Shown: positions 1 to 11,677 of the stretch, in pieces | Layout: each line of letters starts with the position of its first letter | Position numbering within the stretch: the first letter of the stretch is position 1 | From: Eumeta japonica | Taxonomy: Eukaryota > Arthropoda > Insecta > Lepidoptera > Psychidae | Direction of reading: 5' to 3' | NCBI GenBank assembly: GCA_005406025.1 | Contig: BGZK01001013.1 | Coordinates: forward strand, 62,001-126,000 | Length of the DNA: 64,000 nt | Notes under the pieces: model-generated | The model's input: only the letters and a program-made list of their open reading frames with translations | Told to the model about the DNA's origin: nothing | Databases searched by the model: none | Position numbers and translations under genes: made by a program

Positions 1-480
1 AAAGCACCCGAGTTTTATGTGTAAGTATAAGCAAATTTTGCAGTTACCAGTGCCGTGTGATACTGATTTTGTTCTCTTGCTCTACTCTACAATTCCATCT
101 GAACCCGAAATTTTCGCATCTGTGTTCTCCTCTTCCACTTGCCTTATTCTATTTCAATTCGCTCTCTTTAATTTAAACTTTTGTCTTCTTATACAGTGTG
201 TCGATATCTTCCGTACAATTATTTACAAGTAGTTAGCGATCTCCGTCTCATTAATAATGTTTTAAATAAACTCGTACTATATTGTAATTAGTCGATGTAG
301 TTAAAAATAAACTCTCTTAATCTAAGTTACATAATAAATATTAGAAATAATTTTTCCTTGTATAGTTTCTCTCTTATAGGTATCGCTATTCTGTTTAATT
401 ATTCTCTAATTTTTATTTCGAATTGTGAAGATTTTTTTGCTCTACGTTCCTAGTTAGGTATTAAAGTCAAATTGCTATCG
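1..480. other. AT-rich DNA, no gene recognised
   Basis: Only short reading frames without recognisable domains are present. Positions about 50-180 are pyrimidine-rich on the plus strand, with a loose six-base rhythm of TCC, TTC and CTC blocks like the clearer tract at 790-925. Nothing else is supported. Confidence 0.5.
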
Positions 481-789
481 CTTTCTTTTGTCTCAACGCC
501 AAAGGCAACGAGACGGGCCCGCTCGGACTCTCAAAGGGAATTTAATCTGTGCTGATGAGTGGCCGTCTCTTGTTTCTGTCAAAGGAAGTATGAGGATATT
601 AATTCTTTTGAGTTCGGTGTTTTGAAATACGTCAACGTGTTCGACTGAAGATCGAGTCTATACACGCCATTGTCCCTGCAAATAATTAATCTTGGATTTC
701 GTACGAATGTACACTTATCGTACACTTTTGTAAGGCAACTGTCATTTTTCAGCGCTTTGCTCGCTTGGATATATAATGGATTCATTTAT

Positions 790-925
790 CTTTTACGGTA
801 TCTAACGCGTTCCTGTATAACTCTAGATATCGCGATCCCTTTCCTGATTCAGATTCTCACTCCGCTCCCAGTCCCATTCTCGATCACAATATCGGCGCCG
901 GCGTTAATCTTGGTTTCCTTTGGAC
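790..925 (+). repeat. Degenerate hexamer-periodic tract (GATTCC-like)
   Basis: The sequence can be cut into six-base blocks such as GATTCA, GATTCT, CACTCC, GCTCCC, AGTCCC, ATTCTC and GATCAC, so pyrimidines keep falling at the same phase. Similar tracts occur at about 4980-5030, 9765-9900, 10350-10410 and 40460-40815, and in reverse complement at 50343-50415. It looks like an old simple repeat rather than coding sequence, because no frame shows a known domain. Confidence 0.6.
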
Positions 926-929
926 ACTG

Positions 930-2084
930 TTGACAACGATAACCAACCGTTATGCGAGCAGTGGTGGCCAAACTGTTATCAGCGTTAGCCGAAAATTTCC
1001 AAAATTTTATTTAATATTCTAACCACGAGCAAATTTATTATGGCGTTTTTTTCTTAAGTGAATTGAAATTAAACTACAACTGGTGACAATATTCTTTAAG
1101 AGCTTCCAAGTTGCAATAGGCCAATTGCATGCATTCCACGTATTACATATGGGAAGATCTGAAATAATAAGAATGAGGAAGGTGTGCTTTTACGATGGGT
1201 TGATTACAAGTTGACATAAATGTTGATCTAAAAACTATTTGAAATGAAATTTGTGCTGTGTTCGCTCGATTAAATCCATAGACAAAATTTAATATAGGTA
1301 TAGTTGGTTTTTTTTAAGAAAAAGTGTTTCTTATTAATGCGTAAAATTTCATTTTTACTATGTATTTAGAACGTTATATGCTCTTCGAGTGAGATTGCAA
1401 AAATTTGACATATCCGAGGGAAAGAAAAGTCAATATATCTTTGAAGTGAAACTTCTTTAGCAAGATTAAGTCGAAAATTTTAGTAATGGAAACCCTAACG
1501 AAAAAGACCAGAGCACAGTTCTTTAACGGTCAATCTCCCTTTTTTGGAACATGGCCATACATCGAAGAATCAAATATCATATCGTGATATTTTTACTATA
1601 GTCATTTGCCTTTAGCACATATTCTTTCGCCGAATTCAGAAATTTTATGTGAAAAAGTTATTCAAGTATATTATTTTATACAAAAAAAAATATTAACATT
1701 TACATCACTAAATACCATATGCAATAATATTGTAACTTGCATAGATAATGATGAAAGTGAATAAATAGAACAGTCATACAATTAATGCATTATTACTTAT
1801 TATAATGAGTAGCAAATAAGTTTCATTTCTTCCGTGAGTTTATGTGGGTGAGACTCGTTCGTTTTTTTTCCATGCTTTTAACCCACTTCAGTTTTGTTCC
1901 CTTGCTATCGCCTTTGAATACCCATTAACAAAGCTGTTCTCTTCTTTGTCTGTGTTACCATATAATTTTGTATCGTCTGTCTGTCTGTACATTAATTTTT
2001 TTAGTAAAATTTCATGATAGATATTTGTTTTATGACTAACTGACCCCAATTCAGCCATTTTTTTAAATTAACGTCTGTTTATGT
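930..2084. other. AT-rich DNA, nothing recognised
   Basis: No reading frame of note, no clear inverted repeat and no recognised dispersed family. Confidence 0.5.
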
Positions 2085-2535
2085 CTCTTCGTACAGACAA
2101 AGAAAGACAGCTTTCTGTTTATATTTCTTTTTGTTCTCTTTTTATAACTTAAGAACGGTTTGATTAATTTTGATGGAAATTGGTGTACAGTCAAAAATGT
2201 TATTGCACAAATTACAAGATACTGCTTGTCTGTCTGTCTGCATTCCGGTTGTTTGTTTGAACTTTTATAACTTTAAAACGTTTTGACAAATCTCGATAAA
2301 AATTAATATACAGTCAGAATATGTCATTGCACAAATGACAGGCTACAGTGTCTCAGTCTCTATATATGTTTTTTATGATGTAAGAACGACTTGACCGATC
2401 TTTGTGAAAATGGAAAAATAGCGCAAATTATAAGCTACTTTCTGTCTATTCATTATTCCATAACTTAAAGACAGTTTGACTGATCTTAATGAAAATTAAT
2501 ATACAGTCAGAACCTGTGATTGCAAAAATTATAGA
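2085..2535 (+). repeat. Four-unit degenerate tandem repeat
   Basis: Four consecutive units of about 90-125 bp follow one pattern: a CTGTCTGT or CTGTTT stretch, then TATAACTT(A)AA, then GAC(or ACG)GTTTGA..GATC, then AAAATTAATATACAGTCAGAA, then TTGCACAAATTA. The units start near 2095, 2222, 2346 and 2434. The last two are shorter, mainly because of internal deletions. The unit resembles the CTGTCTGT-containing interior of common insect dispersed repeats, so the array may have grown by local duplication of part of one such element. Confidence 0.7.
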
Positions 2536-2875
2536 CTCCGTATTATTTCCATGATAATTCATATTTTCGGTATGATAAGCATAAAAATAAATTATTATAT
2601 ATATATTTCTATAGTAGCTATATTCATTTGTTTTTGTGTTGTTGCGCGTGTGTATGTGTACATAATTTACTTATTAAAGAGTTAAAGGGGGTTAAATTTT
2701 ATAGCGAGCTTTTTATGATGCGAGATATGACTTTAAAAGTGGTGAGTTGCATCCTCAACAACTAAGTTGGGGGAACGGATTTGTGTAATGTATAAAAATG
2801 ACGGTATATTTCGTTGTTTTTTTTTTTTTTGGACCAAGATCGTAATCCAACGAGGGACCAAAATTAAGATCAAGG

Positions 2876-2905
2876 TAGTGACAGGAGTTTAAACTCCTGT
2901 CACTA
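2876..2905. repeat. 30-bp perfect palindrome with no loop
   Basis: The 15-base arms at 2876-2890 (TAGTGACAGGAGTTT) and 2891-2905 are exact reverse complements with no spacer. It sits in AT-rich DNA just downstream of a poly-T run and is far cleaner than the surrounding decayed repeats. Confidence 0.9.
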
Positions 2906-3814
2906 ATTATTATAAAATAAGAAGAGATCAAAATTAAAAACGGGTACCGGGATTTAAAGCGGATTCGGCATTTGACTCTGCATCACTCGACACGAGCCAG
3001 GTTTCATTTGACTTCCCAAGTTACTCTGCGACAGCGAAATATCTCAAGTTTAATTTTCGATGTCCATTCTTAAATTTAATTCACAACGATCCCCAAATGA
3101 CCTTCAATCTACTCATAGGTAATACGACTTCCTCCAATTAGCCGGCCGACTTTGGCCACATTTTCTTAAGTGATCGCACTTGAAGGCTGATCTTAAAGAA
3201 TATTATCGGGGAGAAAAACATGACCACGATTAAATTCAGCCTACGAACGCCTCACGATATTCAAATGAGGTACTTTGCTCCTAAAAGTATTTTCGCGTTT
3301 ATATAATTTCTGCTACGGACGTCAAACTTCAAATTGGAATAAAAAGCAGTCGATAAGCGAGTGACAAAAATGTTTAAGTGAATAAATTACATCATATGTT
3401 TCTTTTTTTAAATACACTAGTACGTTGTACGTAATGATTTTCATTATGATTAATACTTGTGTCAGATTTTATGTTTACTTCATTTACGAGTTACATTTTG
3501 AAGCAATCGACACAGCAACAACATTTCACCAGTATCGGTTCATATTCTAGCTTTAGGTGTAAAACTTGATCATCCATTATATTAACTGTTATTATATTTA
3601 TATGCATACGTAAAATTCAAACCCGCTCCTCCGTAGTCAACTATATATACAAAGCTGAAAGTGTTGGAAACTTTGTAAAAGTTGTAGTGAATCAATCGGT
3701 AGGCAATTTTATTTTCATTTCATCCTAAAATGTCATATGGTTTCAAATATTTGACATAGCACCATTTCAAATAAAGATATTATTATGAAATAGAAACTCG
3801 ACATAGTGGCATTT
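2906..3814. other. No gene recognised
   Basis: Moderately GC-rich patches at about 2945-3060 and 3110-3260 have no usable open frame. The rest is AT-rich. Nothing else is supported. Confidence 0.45.
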
Positions 3815-4065
3815 TTAATGGTAAGGTACGAGGAACACGGGACGGAGGCTCGATTCGAGAACGCAATGATGAGGATCCGAGGGTAGACATGCCCATTTGG
3901 GATCGTGTAGTAAACTCCTAGTGAGGTGCAAGCTGTTCAAGATATCATGAAGAGCCACAGGATTAGATTTATCAATGTCTCTAGGTGTTTGTACGATTCG
4001 ACCCATATGACCTTAGATGTTGGAGGAGCCATGGGCGGTGATGAGATTGTTCAAGATATCATGAC
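3815..4065. other. GC-rich segment with a repeated 16-mer, unidentified
   Basis: This block has higher GC than its flanks. It contains GTTCAAGATATCATGA twice, at about 3935-3950 and 4048-4063. Short frames are open on both strands but no protein family is recognised. It may be a piece of an unrecognised repeat or an old retroelement. Confidence 0.35.
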
Positions 4066-5400
4066 CATAAATCCATGTTGTTTCAGATATGTGTTTGCAT
4101 TATCACTCGTAGCATAAAAGTACAAGTATTTTTTTGTATAGGCATCAATACCTTCGACATTAAAAGAGATGCATATTATCATATTTATTTTCCAAGTTCT
4201 ATTCAGGATATTTTGAAAACGAAGCCGAGGAAGAAACACAAGCGGAATCGAGTCGGAGTTGAGACTGAGAATGGACCAGTATCAGAAGAGGCATTCACAC
4301 TGTGAAAAAAGATCGAGAGCAGAAGTTTGAATTAATAGAGCAGACAATGTATCATTTAAATTGAATTCAAGAACGAAAAATTATTTTGCCTCCAAACAAG
4401 CAAAGCTGTCGACGGTCACGAATATATTTACTTTTTTTTTAACTTTTAAGAATAATTCTGTGAAAAGTTTTAATTTCGAAATAAATCCCTTTGAAAGACT
4501 AACTTCACTAATATATATTGAATTATACTGTTATAAGTACTTCAGAACTGAAAAAAGTTAAGAACAACTGAAACGAAGCGAAGTGGAGTGAAATCTTTCA
4601 CGCTCTGAATACTTTCAGCTACTACTTTGAGATTTCATAACAGATACTTAACGAATATATGTTTTCATAGAGATGACTATCTATTCAAAGAAAAAATCTT
4701 TAATTATGAATTATAGAAATTATGAATAATTATATAAATATAATAATATAAATTTGTAAATTATGAATCAATATTTATATAAGTATACAGAAGCAAATTT
4801 TTGAATAAGTAAAAATTACAAATGAGAATTAATCATTTTAGGTCAGCTGACGAATATTTTAATCATAAATTTTCTTTTTATTTGACAATGACTTCCAGCG
4901 AATCCGCCCAAGTCGGAGTATGTAGATAAATTATCTTTTCTTTACATGTATTTTATTACCAATCCGAATTAGTTTTCTGTCTTGCTTCGGTCCTGATTAC
5001 GATTGCAATTTCGATTTTGATTACGATTTAAAGAATTACAAAACGTCACTCTCTTTTGTATTCAGGTTTCTTTAAAACCGCTTTTGGGAAATCACGATGA
5101 AAGCGTTCAGTTTTCATGTTCACTGACTGTACATGCGCTTACGGAATCAGTTGATTTTTTAAACCTAGAAAACGGCACAAACAACATTATTTATGGATTT
5201 GTATTTTTTATTGCTTGTTATTACCCGACTGCCAAGGACGGGTATTGTTGTTCGCGTTTGTGTTGGTTTGTAAATTTCTTTATTACCACGTATCTTCTAA
5301 ACAGGTGGATGGATTTCGACAAGTACGGTATCGTTAGATTCGTCTCAAAAAGTCAAGTGTTCTGAGATAGATATTTAAAAAGATAAAACAAAATGACGGA
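4066..5400. other. AT-rich DNA with short repeat-like scraps
   Basis: No gene is recognised. Positions 4980-5030 show the GATTNN six-base rhythm described at 790-925. The stretch around 5215-5300 (CCCGACTGCCAAGGACGGG followed by TTTGTGTTGG-like sequence) resembles a dispersed moth repeat from memory. The 93-codon frame across 5084-5365 has no identifiable domain. Confidence 0.35.
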
Positions 5401-5439
5401 TTTTAGGTGCCAAATTGTAAGTAGTTCAAAATTTTTTTT

Positions 5440-5990
5440 AACTTTCCGCTAAGAAAATTGAAAATTTTCTAAAGTTTTCGGGAAGTTATTGGTTTCATCC
5501 CATTTTGCAAAAATCGAGTTCTCATCAGATCTCGACGTTCTGAGGGTCTAGGAAGCTTCCCTGATCATCCTTGAGATTATGTCCGTATGTCTCTGTGTGC
5601 GTGTGTGTGTGCGTGCGTGCGTGCGTGCGCGTCTGTGTGGATGTGTGTAAACTTTTAAACGGCTTAACCGAATCGAGCCCACTAAACGGCGTTTCAAAGA
5701 GTTTCACCAAACTTAGATTTCCTGAAAGTTTGGGTGAATTTGGACCGGTAGATTTTGAGAAATTTTTAAAAAACTAAGAATTTTTTTTTTAAAGTGGTTT
5801 TTTAAAATTACTTTAAAATGGCTTGACCGAACAATTCTAAAATCTAATCAGCTTTTAACCTATTAAAAACACGTCGATTGCCGCAAACCGGGTCAAAATC
5901 GGTTGATTCGTTTGTAAGAAATCGTTGTCGAAAGAAATCGAAACAAATCGTTTTTTTTTGAAATAACTACGAAACGGATAAAATTAGCAA
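5440..5990 (+). repeat. Dispersed repeat family B, copy 1
   Basis: It shares ordered blocks with 24710-25480: a CATCAGAT(C)..GA(C/T)GTT block, GTCCTAGGAA-like sequence, a T/G-rich simple tract, a GGTAGAT block, TCTAAAATCTAATCAGCT (in this copy), and a TCAAAATCGGTTG block near the right end. The order and plus-strand orientation are the same in both copies, so this is a homologous interspersed element rather than chance AT-richness. No protein is encoded. The inner GTGTGTG/GTGCGTGC microsatellite is annotated separately. Confidence 0.75.
5590..5640 (+). repeat. (TG)n / (TGCG)n microsatellite
   Basis: An alternating GTGTGTG tract passes into repeated GTGC units and then GTGTGGATGTGTG. It creates spurious V/C-rich and T/H-rich reading frames on opposite strands. 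Confidence 0.9.
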
Positions 5991-6774
5991 GATGTTGCAG
6001 AGTTGGCCTTTAGGGTCAAATTTTTAACAAAATCTATAGAGTAGGGTATCAAAATAAAGGGAATTAAAAAGAGATTACAAAAATATGCATATGCCATGTA
6101 TTTACATTTAATCAGGAATAATTCCAACTATTTGAATTCAATCAATCGAATAAATGCATTCAGATATCGTATCGGATTTAAATCGGCCAAGTGTGTGTTG
6201 GATATCATATTACGCATTTTTTTTACCCGGCATAGTCAATTGAACCGCTTACGTCAATCATAATTTTTATTTGTATTTTATTTGACACGCTATAAACAGT
6301 ACTTATCACTCATCTCCACATTTTGCTAGATTTACATGTCATAAGAGTAAACGCTTTTGTTTATAGCAATGTGCCGGACGGAATACTAAAAAGTCTAAAA
6401 TAAAATAAATAATTTAAAAAATAAAAAAGCCGACTGCAAAAAATCAACAGTAGAGCAACGCACTGAAAAGACCAAAACGAGATTGAAGAAAAAACTACTA
6501 AAACCTAATAAACTCCACTTTGGTTTAACAGACTACATTATGAGCTGAAAACCTAAGTTAAGTAATTTGCATTATGTTTGGTAACAAGCGGGACTCATTT
6601 TCAAATTATAAATCGTAAGACAATTAATAGGGGCCGTTGTTCAAATTTTTAAATTACGATTTAAAATTAATTACACGTTATACATTTGAAATAGTTAATA
6701 AATCAGCAACTTAAAAAATATTAATAATAAATGACAACAATTTAACAGTCTTTATTTTCCTACAATGACGAAGC
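5991..6774. other. AT-rich DNA, nothing recognised
   Basis: No coding signal. A run of AC/AG-rich sequence near 6420-6500 looks repeat-like but could not be matched elsewhere in the window. Confidence 0.45.
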
Positions 6775-7165
6775 TAGCCAAACATATACAATATGTACGC
6801 ATAAAAGGTATGACATCTGAAACAGAATGGCGTCATACGCCGAAACGAACCATACCTATTCGTCCCTATATGCGCCGGAGTGACAATTTAATTTCCATAC
6901 CGCTAGCCGAAGCGTCATGTCTTAGCAATACTGTATTCTAAGTGCTGCGCCGGGCCGCGTTTGCCGCGCGAAATCTGAATACGGACGGTGTTTGCGAGGG
7001 AAACACGAATAAATATTACATAAATAGGAATGTATATCACCTTTTAGGGCACCGTAACCGAATGTTAGGAAGGCGAACTTATTGTAGAGATGGCTGTGTC
7101 CCTTTCTCCGTCCGTCTGAGGTCTCCAGTTCGGAAAGGGCGTGACGTCAAAAGGCTCGTTTCACT
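6775..7165. promoter_or_regulatory. GC/CpG-rich island, possible conserved non-coding element
   Basis: This stretch stands out from AT-rich flanks by many CpG steps. It has no convincing long frame: the 75-codon frame from 6942 shows no family features. It contains the perfect cyclic-AMP-response palindrome TGACGTCA at 7142-7149. Such islands inside insect gene deserts are often enhancers, but that role is inference; an unrecognised exon or repeat is possible. Confidence 0.3.
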
Positions 7166-7318
7166 TTAATGATTCACTTTAATGTATGATTCCCTATTAT
7201 TTTATTAGGTGTTTGCTTAACCTTGTAATAGTTATTTATTTATACATTTAAGAAAATGCATGTCTTTGTTTAAAATTTAGGCTTATCACAATCTACGGAG
7301 TGGAATTTCCCTAAGAAT

Positions 7319-7355
7319 TGTGACAAACGATGAATCTTATTCATCGTTTGTCACA
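7319..7355. repeat. Perfect hairpin, 17-bp arms, 3-nt loop
   Basis: Arms 7319-7335 and 7339-7355 are exact reverse complements around the loop CTT. It lies 12 bp upstream of a second perfect hairpin with the same CTT loop. Confidence 0.95.
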
Positions 7356-7367
7356 TGATTGATTGAT

Positions 7368-7420
7368 AGTCGCCTATCAAATCAGTTTATATCTTATATA
7401 AACTGATTTGATAGGCGACT
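7368..7420. repeat. Perfect hairpin, 25-bp arms, 3-nt loop
   Basis: Arms 7368-7392 and 7396-7420 are exact reverse complements around the loop CTT. Perfect 25-bp arms with a 3-base loop in decayed DNA suggest recent formation or active maintenance. Confidence 0.95.
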
Positions 7421-9129
7421 GTAACATATAAAAAAATGTATACAATAATGAGGACAGCCGATAGAAGCGAAAACTTGAAACTATGAACTAACAGTGGAGT
7501 TTATTTTAATTTTAAAATTAGCGATAAAAATATTATCAAACTAAATATTCGTTTTACCACACTAGTATAATAACTCCTAAATTGCTCTAAAATACTTATT
7601 GCATGATATACGGTATACGCAGGTATTCAAAAATAAATAACGAAATTATCTGTTTTTTAGATTATGTTGATACCAAGACTTCTTTTTTTACTTATTTAGA
7701 CTATATTTCAATATATTTTTTACTCACATTTTTATCGCATATTATATATACATACATATATAATATGCGGTAAAAAGTTCAGTCCTGGCCAAGCGCAATA
7801 CGTAATACTTATAAATACAGATGTAGTGTTAGCATTAACACGTCACGTGACCGTATCGATCATGTATGCTTATAGATTACTCCCCACCCAATCTGCCTGA
7901 TGAAGTTTTCACTTCAAAAATTAATGAGTTAATAAAAAAAAACCTAATTTAATGTAAATATCGTTAAATTTCCGTTTTTTATAATATAATTTAAAAGCAA
8001 CAATTTAAATCGGCCTTTGACGCACTATTTTTGCATAGATCCATTTACAATTGCATCAGTATAGTTTGTGCTATATAATCTGTGCTATATAAAATCTGCC
8101 GCCTGTTGGACGCAGAGCTTCTTTAGCTTTCACTTTCGCTGACTCAGTTCCATTTATTTTTAAAATGAAAACGTTTCTTGCGGAACTCTTCAGTTTATGA
8201 GCAGTTTTTAATAGACGTTTCTTGAGCGGACATTTTTTTATTAGTGGGATCATCTGCACTTATAATAAAGTCGTAAATTGAGTTTTGTCTGCGCGTCTGA
8301 GCTTAGCGATTCAAACAATTTCTGAATGTTTTTGAATATAGTTCTCGATGTTGTATTGAGATAAGTTTGACCTAAGATATAATATTTGTTTCACTAACAT
8401 TTGTCTCTGACTTCGTTCGCGTGTTCGTAAGTTTTATGATATTCATCACCATTTAGAGCGGAATCTTTATTTCTATTTCTTTTGATGTTGCTAAAGTCAT
8501 GCCTTTTTCAGCTTCATCTAGATGCTTGCAAGCTTTGCGAAATTGGTGTTATTTATTTGAATATAAACACTAATTGTAAAATAGAACTGATAAACGATGT
8601 GGATTGAATTTATGCTGATGCAACCTATCTAGGTATTTATGCTACGAACTCCATGTTTTATGTAATAGCGAAAGGGTTTCAGTTTACTTTTAAATCATAC
8701 AAAAACTACTAAATCAATCAAATAACACGGCGCAAGAGAATGAAATCAAAAGTGAAAGTCTTTCAAAGAGCATGATTATGACATCTTAAGAAATTGGTTT
8801 TTCTTAATGATTTCTTTACTACATTTCGTTAAATAAACACATCACTAGTATCTAGTAAGCGCGTTTTTGTTTATAATCTTTGGTAATAAGAAGTTTGGTA
8901 ATAAAAACTACAACCGCCCTTCCAATAATGAAATATCCGCTTGTATCTAAAGGGAAGCTGTACTTGTCTTAATCTGCCATTTAACTGTGTTGCATATCTT
9001 TTCCTAAATTTGCGGCACTATCTACAGTGTTTTGAAATAATGCGAATAATGTTGTTCTATATATACAAATCGTTAGAATTACATAAGGTCATTTAACGAA
9101 ATTGGAAAGAATGTAATTTATAAGTAAAG
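7421..9129. other. AT-rich DNA, no gene recognised
   Basis: The stretch contains the inverted repeat at 7731-7774 and a tandem TGTGCTATATAA doublet near 8067-8090. The 62-codon minus-strand frame at 8071-8259 has no recognisable domain. Confidence 0.45.
7731..7774. repeat. AT-rich inverted repeat, 19-bp arms
   Basis: Arms begin TTTATCGCATATTATATA and end TATATAATATGCGGTAAA. They differ at a single position (T opposite G) and enclose a six-base loop. Confidence 0.85.
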
Positions 9130-9425
9130 TCCGTTCCATTCGCGTAGGCATTAGTCGTGACGCGTCACCCGTCGTACGTAACGCGCAACGATAAACGTTT
9201 ATGTCAATGACGTTTCCATTTGTATCGCTATTTTTGTCAGGTTATTTGGGAGGAAGTGATTTGTTTTGCCCCGCCACTGTCGCGAACAATATCGGGGAGT
9301 TCTGCCCCAGTGATCGCGCTTTTAATGTCGGAATAGTACTAAATGAAGTTAGGGGAAAGCTAGAAGAACTTATTTTCCGTGTTACCGCCTACGGAACTTA
9401 GGTGGCGCATGTGTTTGGAGTGAGA
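9130..9425. promoter_or_regulatory. CpG-rich island, possible conserved non-coding element
   Basis: High CpG density in AT-rich surroundings. It includes the palindrome TGACGCGTCA at 9158-9167 and TGTCAATGACGTTT near 9201. A 66-codon frame (9201-9401) crosses it but has no recognised domain and no clear splice sites. Regulatory function is inference from composition only. Confidence 0.25.
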
Positions 9426-9764
9426 GATGTAAATGTGCCCATGATCGTCTTCTAAGCTTTCCGACAGATATATGTGAAAAAAAATTGAATTCAACTTTTA
9501 TAGTTTTTTTATGCGTATAATGTTCATAAGAACACGTCAAACCGGATTGTGATGAAGCAAAATATTTTTTTTTTAGTTAAACAATTATAACTGACCTTTA
9601 TAAAAATTAAATAATTTTTGTTCTCCCTTTATTGTTAATTATTTAATAAACAATCCTTCAGGTGGCAGTGAATGGATTTTACACGGGGAGGTAGTATTTT
9701 TTTATTATTATTATTCAAATAGTAGCATTCACCTGCGCCACCGTCCGCAAGAAAGTGATGTTAT

Positions 9765-9900
9765 CTTTCATATCGAACGATCCCTCTTACGTCACAATCC
9801 CCATACCGATCCGGTCCCCAATCGGCTCCCGATTTCTATTCCGGTTCCGCCGCCTGCTCCAGTCACGGTCAGCGATCGATCCCTTTTCCCTTCTCAAAGA
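9765..9900 (+). repeat. Degenerate hexamer-periodic tract
   Basis: Blocks such as CCGATC, CGGTCC, GGCTCC, GATTTC, TATTCC and GGTTCC recur at six-base spacing. Translation gives an I-P/R-S/R-F dipeptide rhythm, as expected from a six-base repeat, so I do not call it a gene. Confidence 0.6.
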
Positions 9901-10019
9901 TTTTCCACATGCTATGTTATATACGATCTCTCGACTGGCCGTTCTGTGTCCGGATCGGTAACGATTTCATTGCGGCGAATCGTAAACAATATCTAATCTC
10001 CCATTTAAAAGTAAACACG

Positions 10020-10410
10020 GGCCACAATAAACACGGTCCGACATCTAATAACGTCCGAAGTTCTGACCGCCGGCGGTCTCCGAACTTTGCGGTGCGGCTG
10101 CGGCGCGGGCGCGGGGTTCGGCCGCTATACGATCATTTTGCGAGTTCAAAAAGCCTTTATACTGTGCGGTCTACGATAACGAAGTGCCTTTTGATCGCGT
10201 GTGCTAGAAATTAATGCGCGGTGCTCGGATATATTGTACCTACAGGTCACTAAACGTAGGAATTACGTATGGATGACCTTCGTGTTCCAGCGATTATATT
10301 GTGTACTATCCCTTCTATGTGGACCGATCACGCTATCAAGCATAATCTCGTTCTTGGTCCTTCTTTCGATTCCAATCCTGGCCCCACTTTATAACCACTG
10401 ATTCTGGTTA
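10020..10410. other. GC-rich island followed by a hexamer-periodic tract
   Basis: Positions 10020-10230 are CpG-rich, with GCGGGCGCGGGG and GGCGGTC runs. Positions 10350-10410 show the AATCTC/GGTCCT/GATTCC six-base rhythm. Overlapping short frames across the region carry no recognisable protein family. Confidence 0.35.
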
Positions 10411-10642
10411 CTGACTGAATTATGTTTCTGTTCAAAATATACATAATGTAAACCATAACAGTAGAACGGGACAAAAATTATGCAAATGCATGCTGTATAA
10501 GTAATATTGCCATACTTAATTTAATCAAATGTGTACTTTTTACAAAGTTCACGAACAAATTCACAGACAGACGAAAATTATAAAAACCATCAAAACGTGT
10601 TTTTTCCATGTTTCTAATACTCTCAAATTAATTTTTTTAGAT

Positions 10643-10690
10643 ATAAAATTTTATTCTACATATAGAGCTATTTGTAGAATAAAATTTTAT
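10643..10690. repeat. Perfect hairpin, 18-bp arms
   Basis: Arms 10643-10660 (ATAAAATTTTATTCTACA) and 10673-10690 are exact reverse complements around a 12-nt loop. Each arm itself contains an AAAATTTT palindrome. Confidence 0.9.
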
Positions 10691-10974
10691 CCCGTTTAAG
10701 CTATTTTGTATGTCTGTGTCGTGCTACAAGTATTCTTATAATGTCATAGAGTACAAGAAATGTTTTTTAGTTCAAGTCTAGTGCCATTAGGCACGTCTGT
10801 ACGACAGACTGCAAACACATAGAGCCTTTTCGCTAAGTCGTTCTCCGTCATATAGGATAGCGTGAGATTTCCGTAGTACTTTAGTATTCTGCATCAGGAA
10901 AACATTCTACATCTGATATTTAAATATAGTGTTCTAAACATATATCCAGACATAAATAATTCAAAAAAAATGAA

Positions 10975-11677
10975 GCTACCCAAAAAATAATCTCGAAATG
11001 ACACTTTTTTAAGGTTCCGAGCCAAAATGGCAAAAATGGAATACTTAGTGTAGGTGTCTCGTATAAGTCGCTACTTAATTTGGTATTTAAATAACAAAAA
11101 TAAACATTTCTAGAGGGAGCATTCCATACATGAAACAGAAGTGAAAATTTTTTTGTCACGAAACATCAACATGTGGCACATGTTCCGATAGTTCTTATAA
11201 AAAAGTTTTAAAGTTGCTAAGGAATTTTTCTGATTACGTGAATAATTTCGGAAATAATCGCTTCAAAAGTTACAGAAATTTCGTCCTCCTCTATTTTTTA
11301 AAACGTATGTCAAAAAAATAATGAAGGTAACGCGTAATGAATACTTTCAACAAAAATCATTTTAAAATGATCGCCTATACTGTTTTTGAGTTATTGTCGA
11401 AAAACTACGCTTCTCAACAAAATGACGTAAGTGCCAGATACGCACTTTTGCTGATATACTTTAGTTTACACTATTTTAATAGTAATAATCAACGTACCTA
11501 CTTGTATTTCTAGTTACAGGCGACGAAAGTGCTTATAACTGTTCTGTGCGGAAAACATAGAAAAAGTGTAACAACGTACTTTTTTTATCTGCAGTGCATT
11601 CATTATCTTTGTTATCATTGTTGTCATTGGCTTCGGGACTAAATGAGTATGGTCCGACGAGCCCTTGGTCCGTTTTT
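10975..11677 (+). repeat. Dispersed repeat family A, long copy 1
   Basis: About 700 bp align block by block, in the same orientation, with 63200-63850. Shared blocks include CTCGTATAAG/TTTGTATAAG, TTCGATAGTTCTT-like, AATAATTTCGG, GCTTATAA, the CTTTTGCTGATG/ATAC-TTTAGTTTACACT block and the final ATGGTCCGAC at 11649-11658. The end ATGGTCCGAC..CCCTTGG(T)CCGTTTTT is, in reverse complement, close to the AAAAATCG(G)CCAAGTGCGAGT start seen in other copies, so the family appears to have terminal inverted repeats. No protein is encoded here, so it is probably non-autonomous. Confidence 0.75.

Noticed and set aside
3990..4045. A fourth copy of repeat family E (CCATGGGCGGTGATGAG)
   Set aside because: Only the short CATGGGCGG core matches; the flanking blocks of the family are absent.
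5525..5777. Opposing T/H-rich and V/C-rich reading frames
   Set aside because: Both are translations of the (TG)n/(TGCG)n microsatellite inside repeat family B.
7319..7420. Hairpins as microRNA precursors
   Set aside because: Loops of 3 nt and complete absence of mismatches are unlike animal pre-miRNAs, and no flanking basal stem is visible.
9755..10214. Overlapping 68- and 101-codon frames as a gene
   Set aside because: The residues follow a six-base DNA repeat rhythm (I-P, R-S, R-F) and GC bias; no domain is present.
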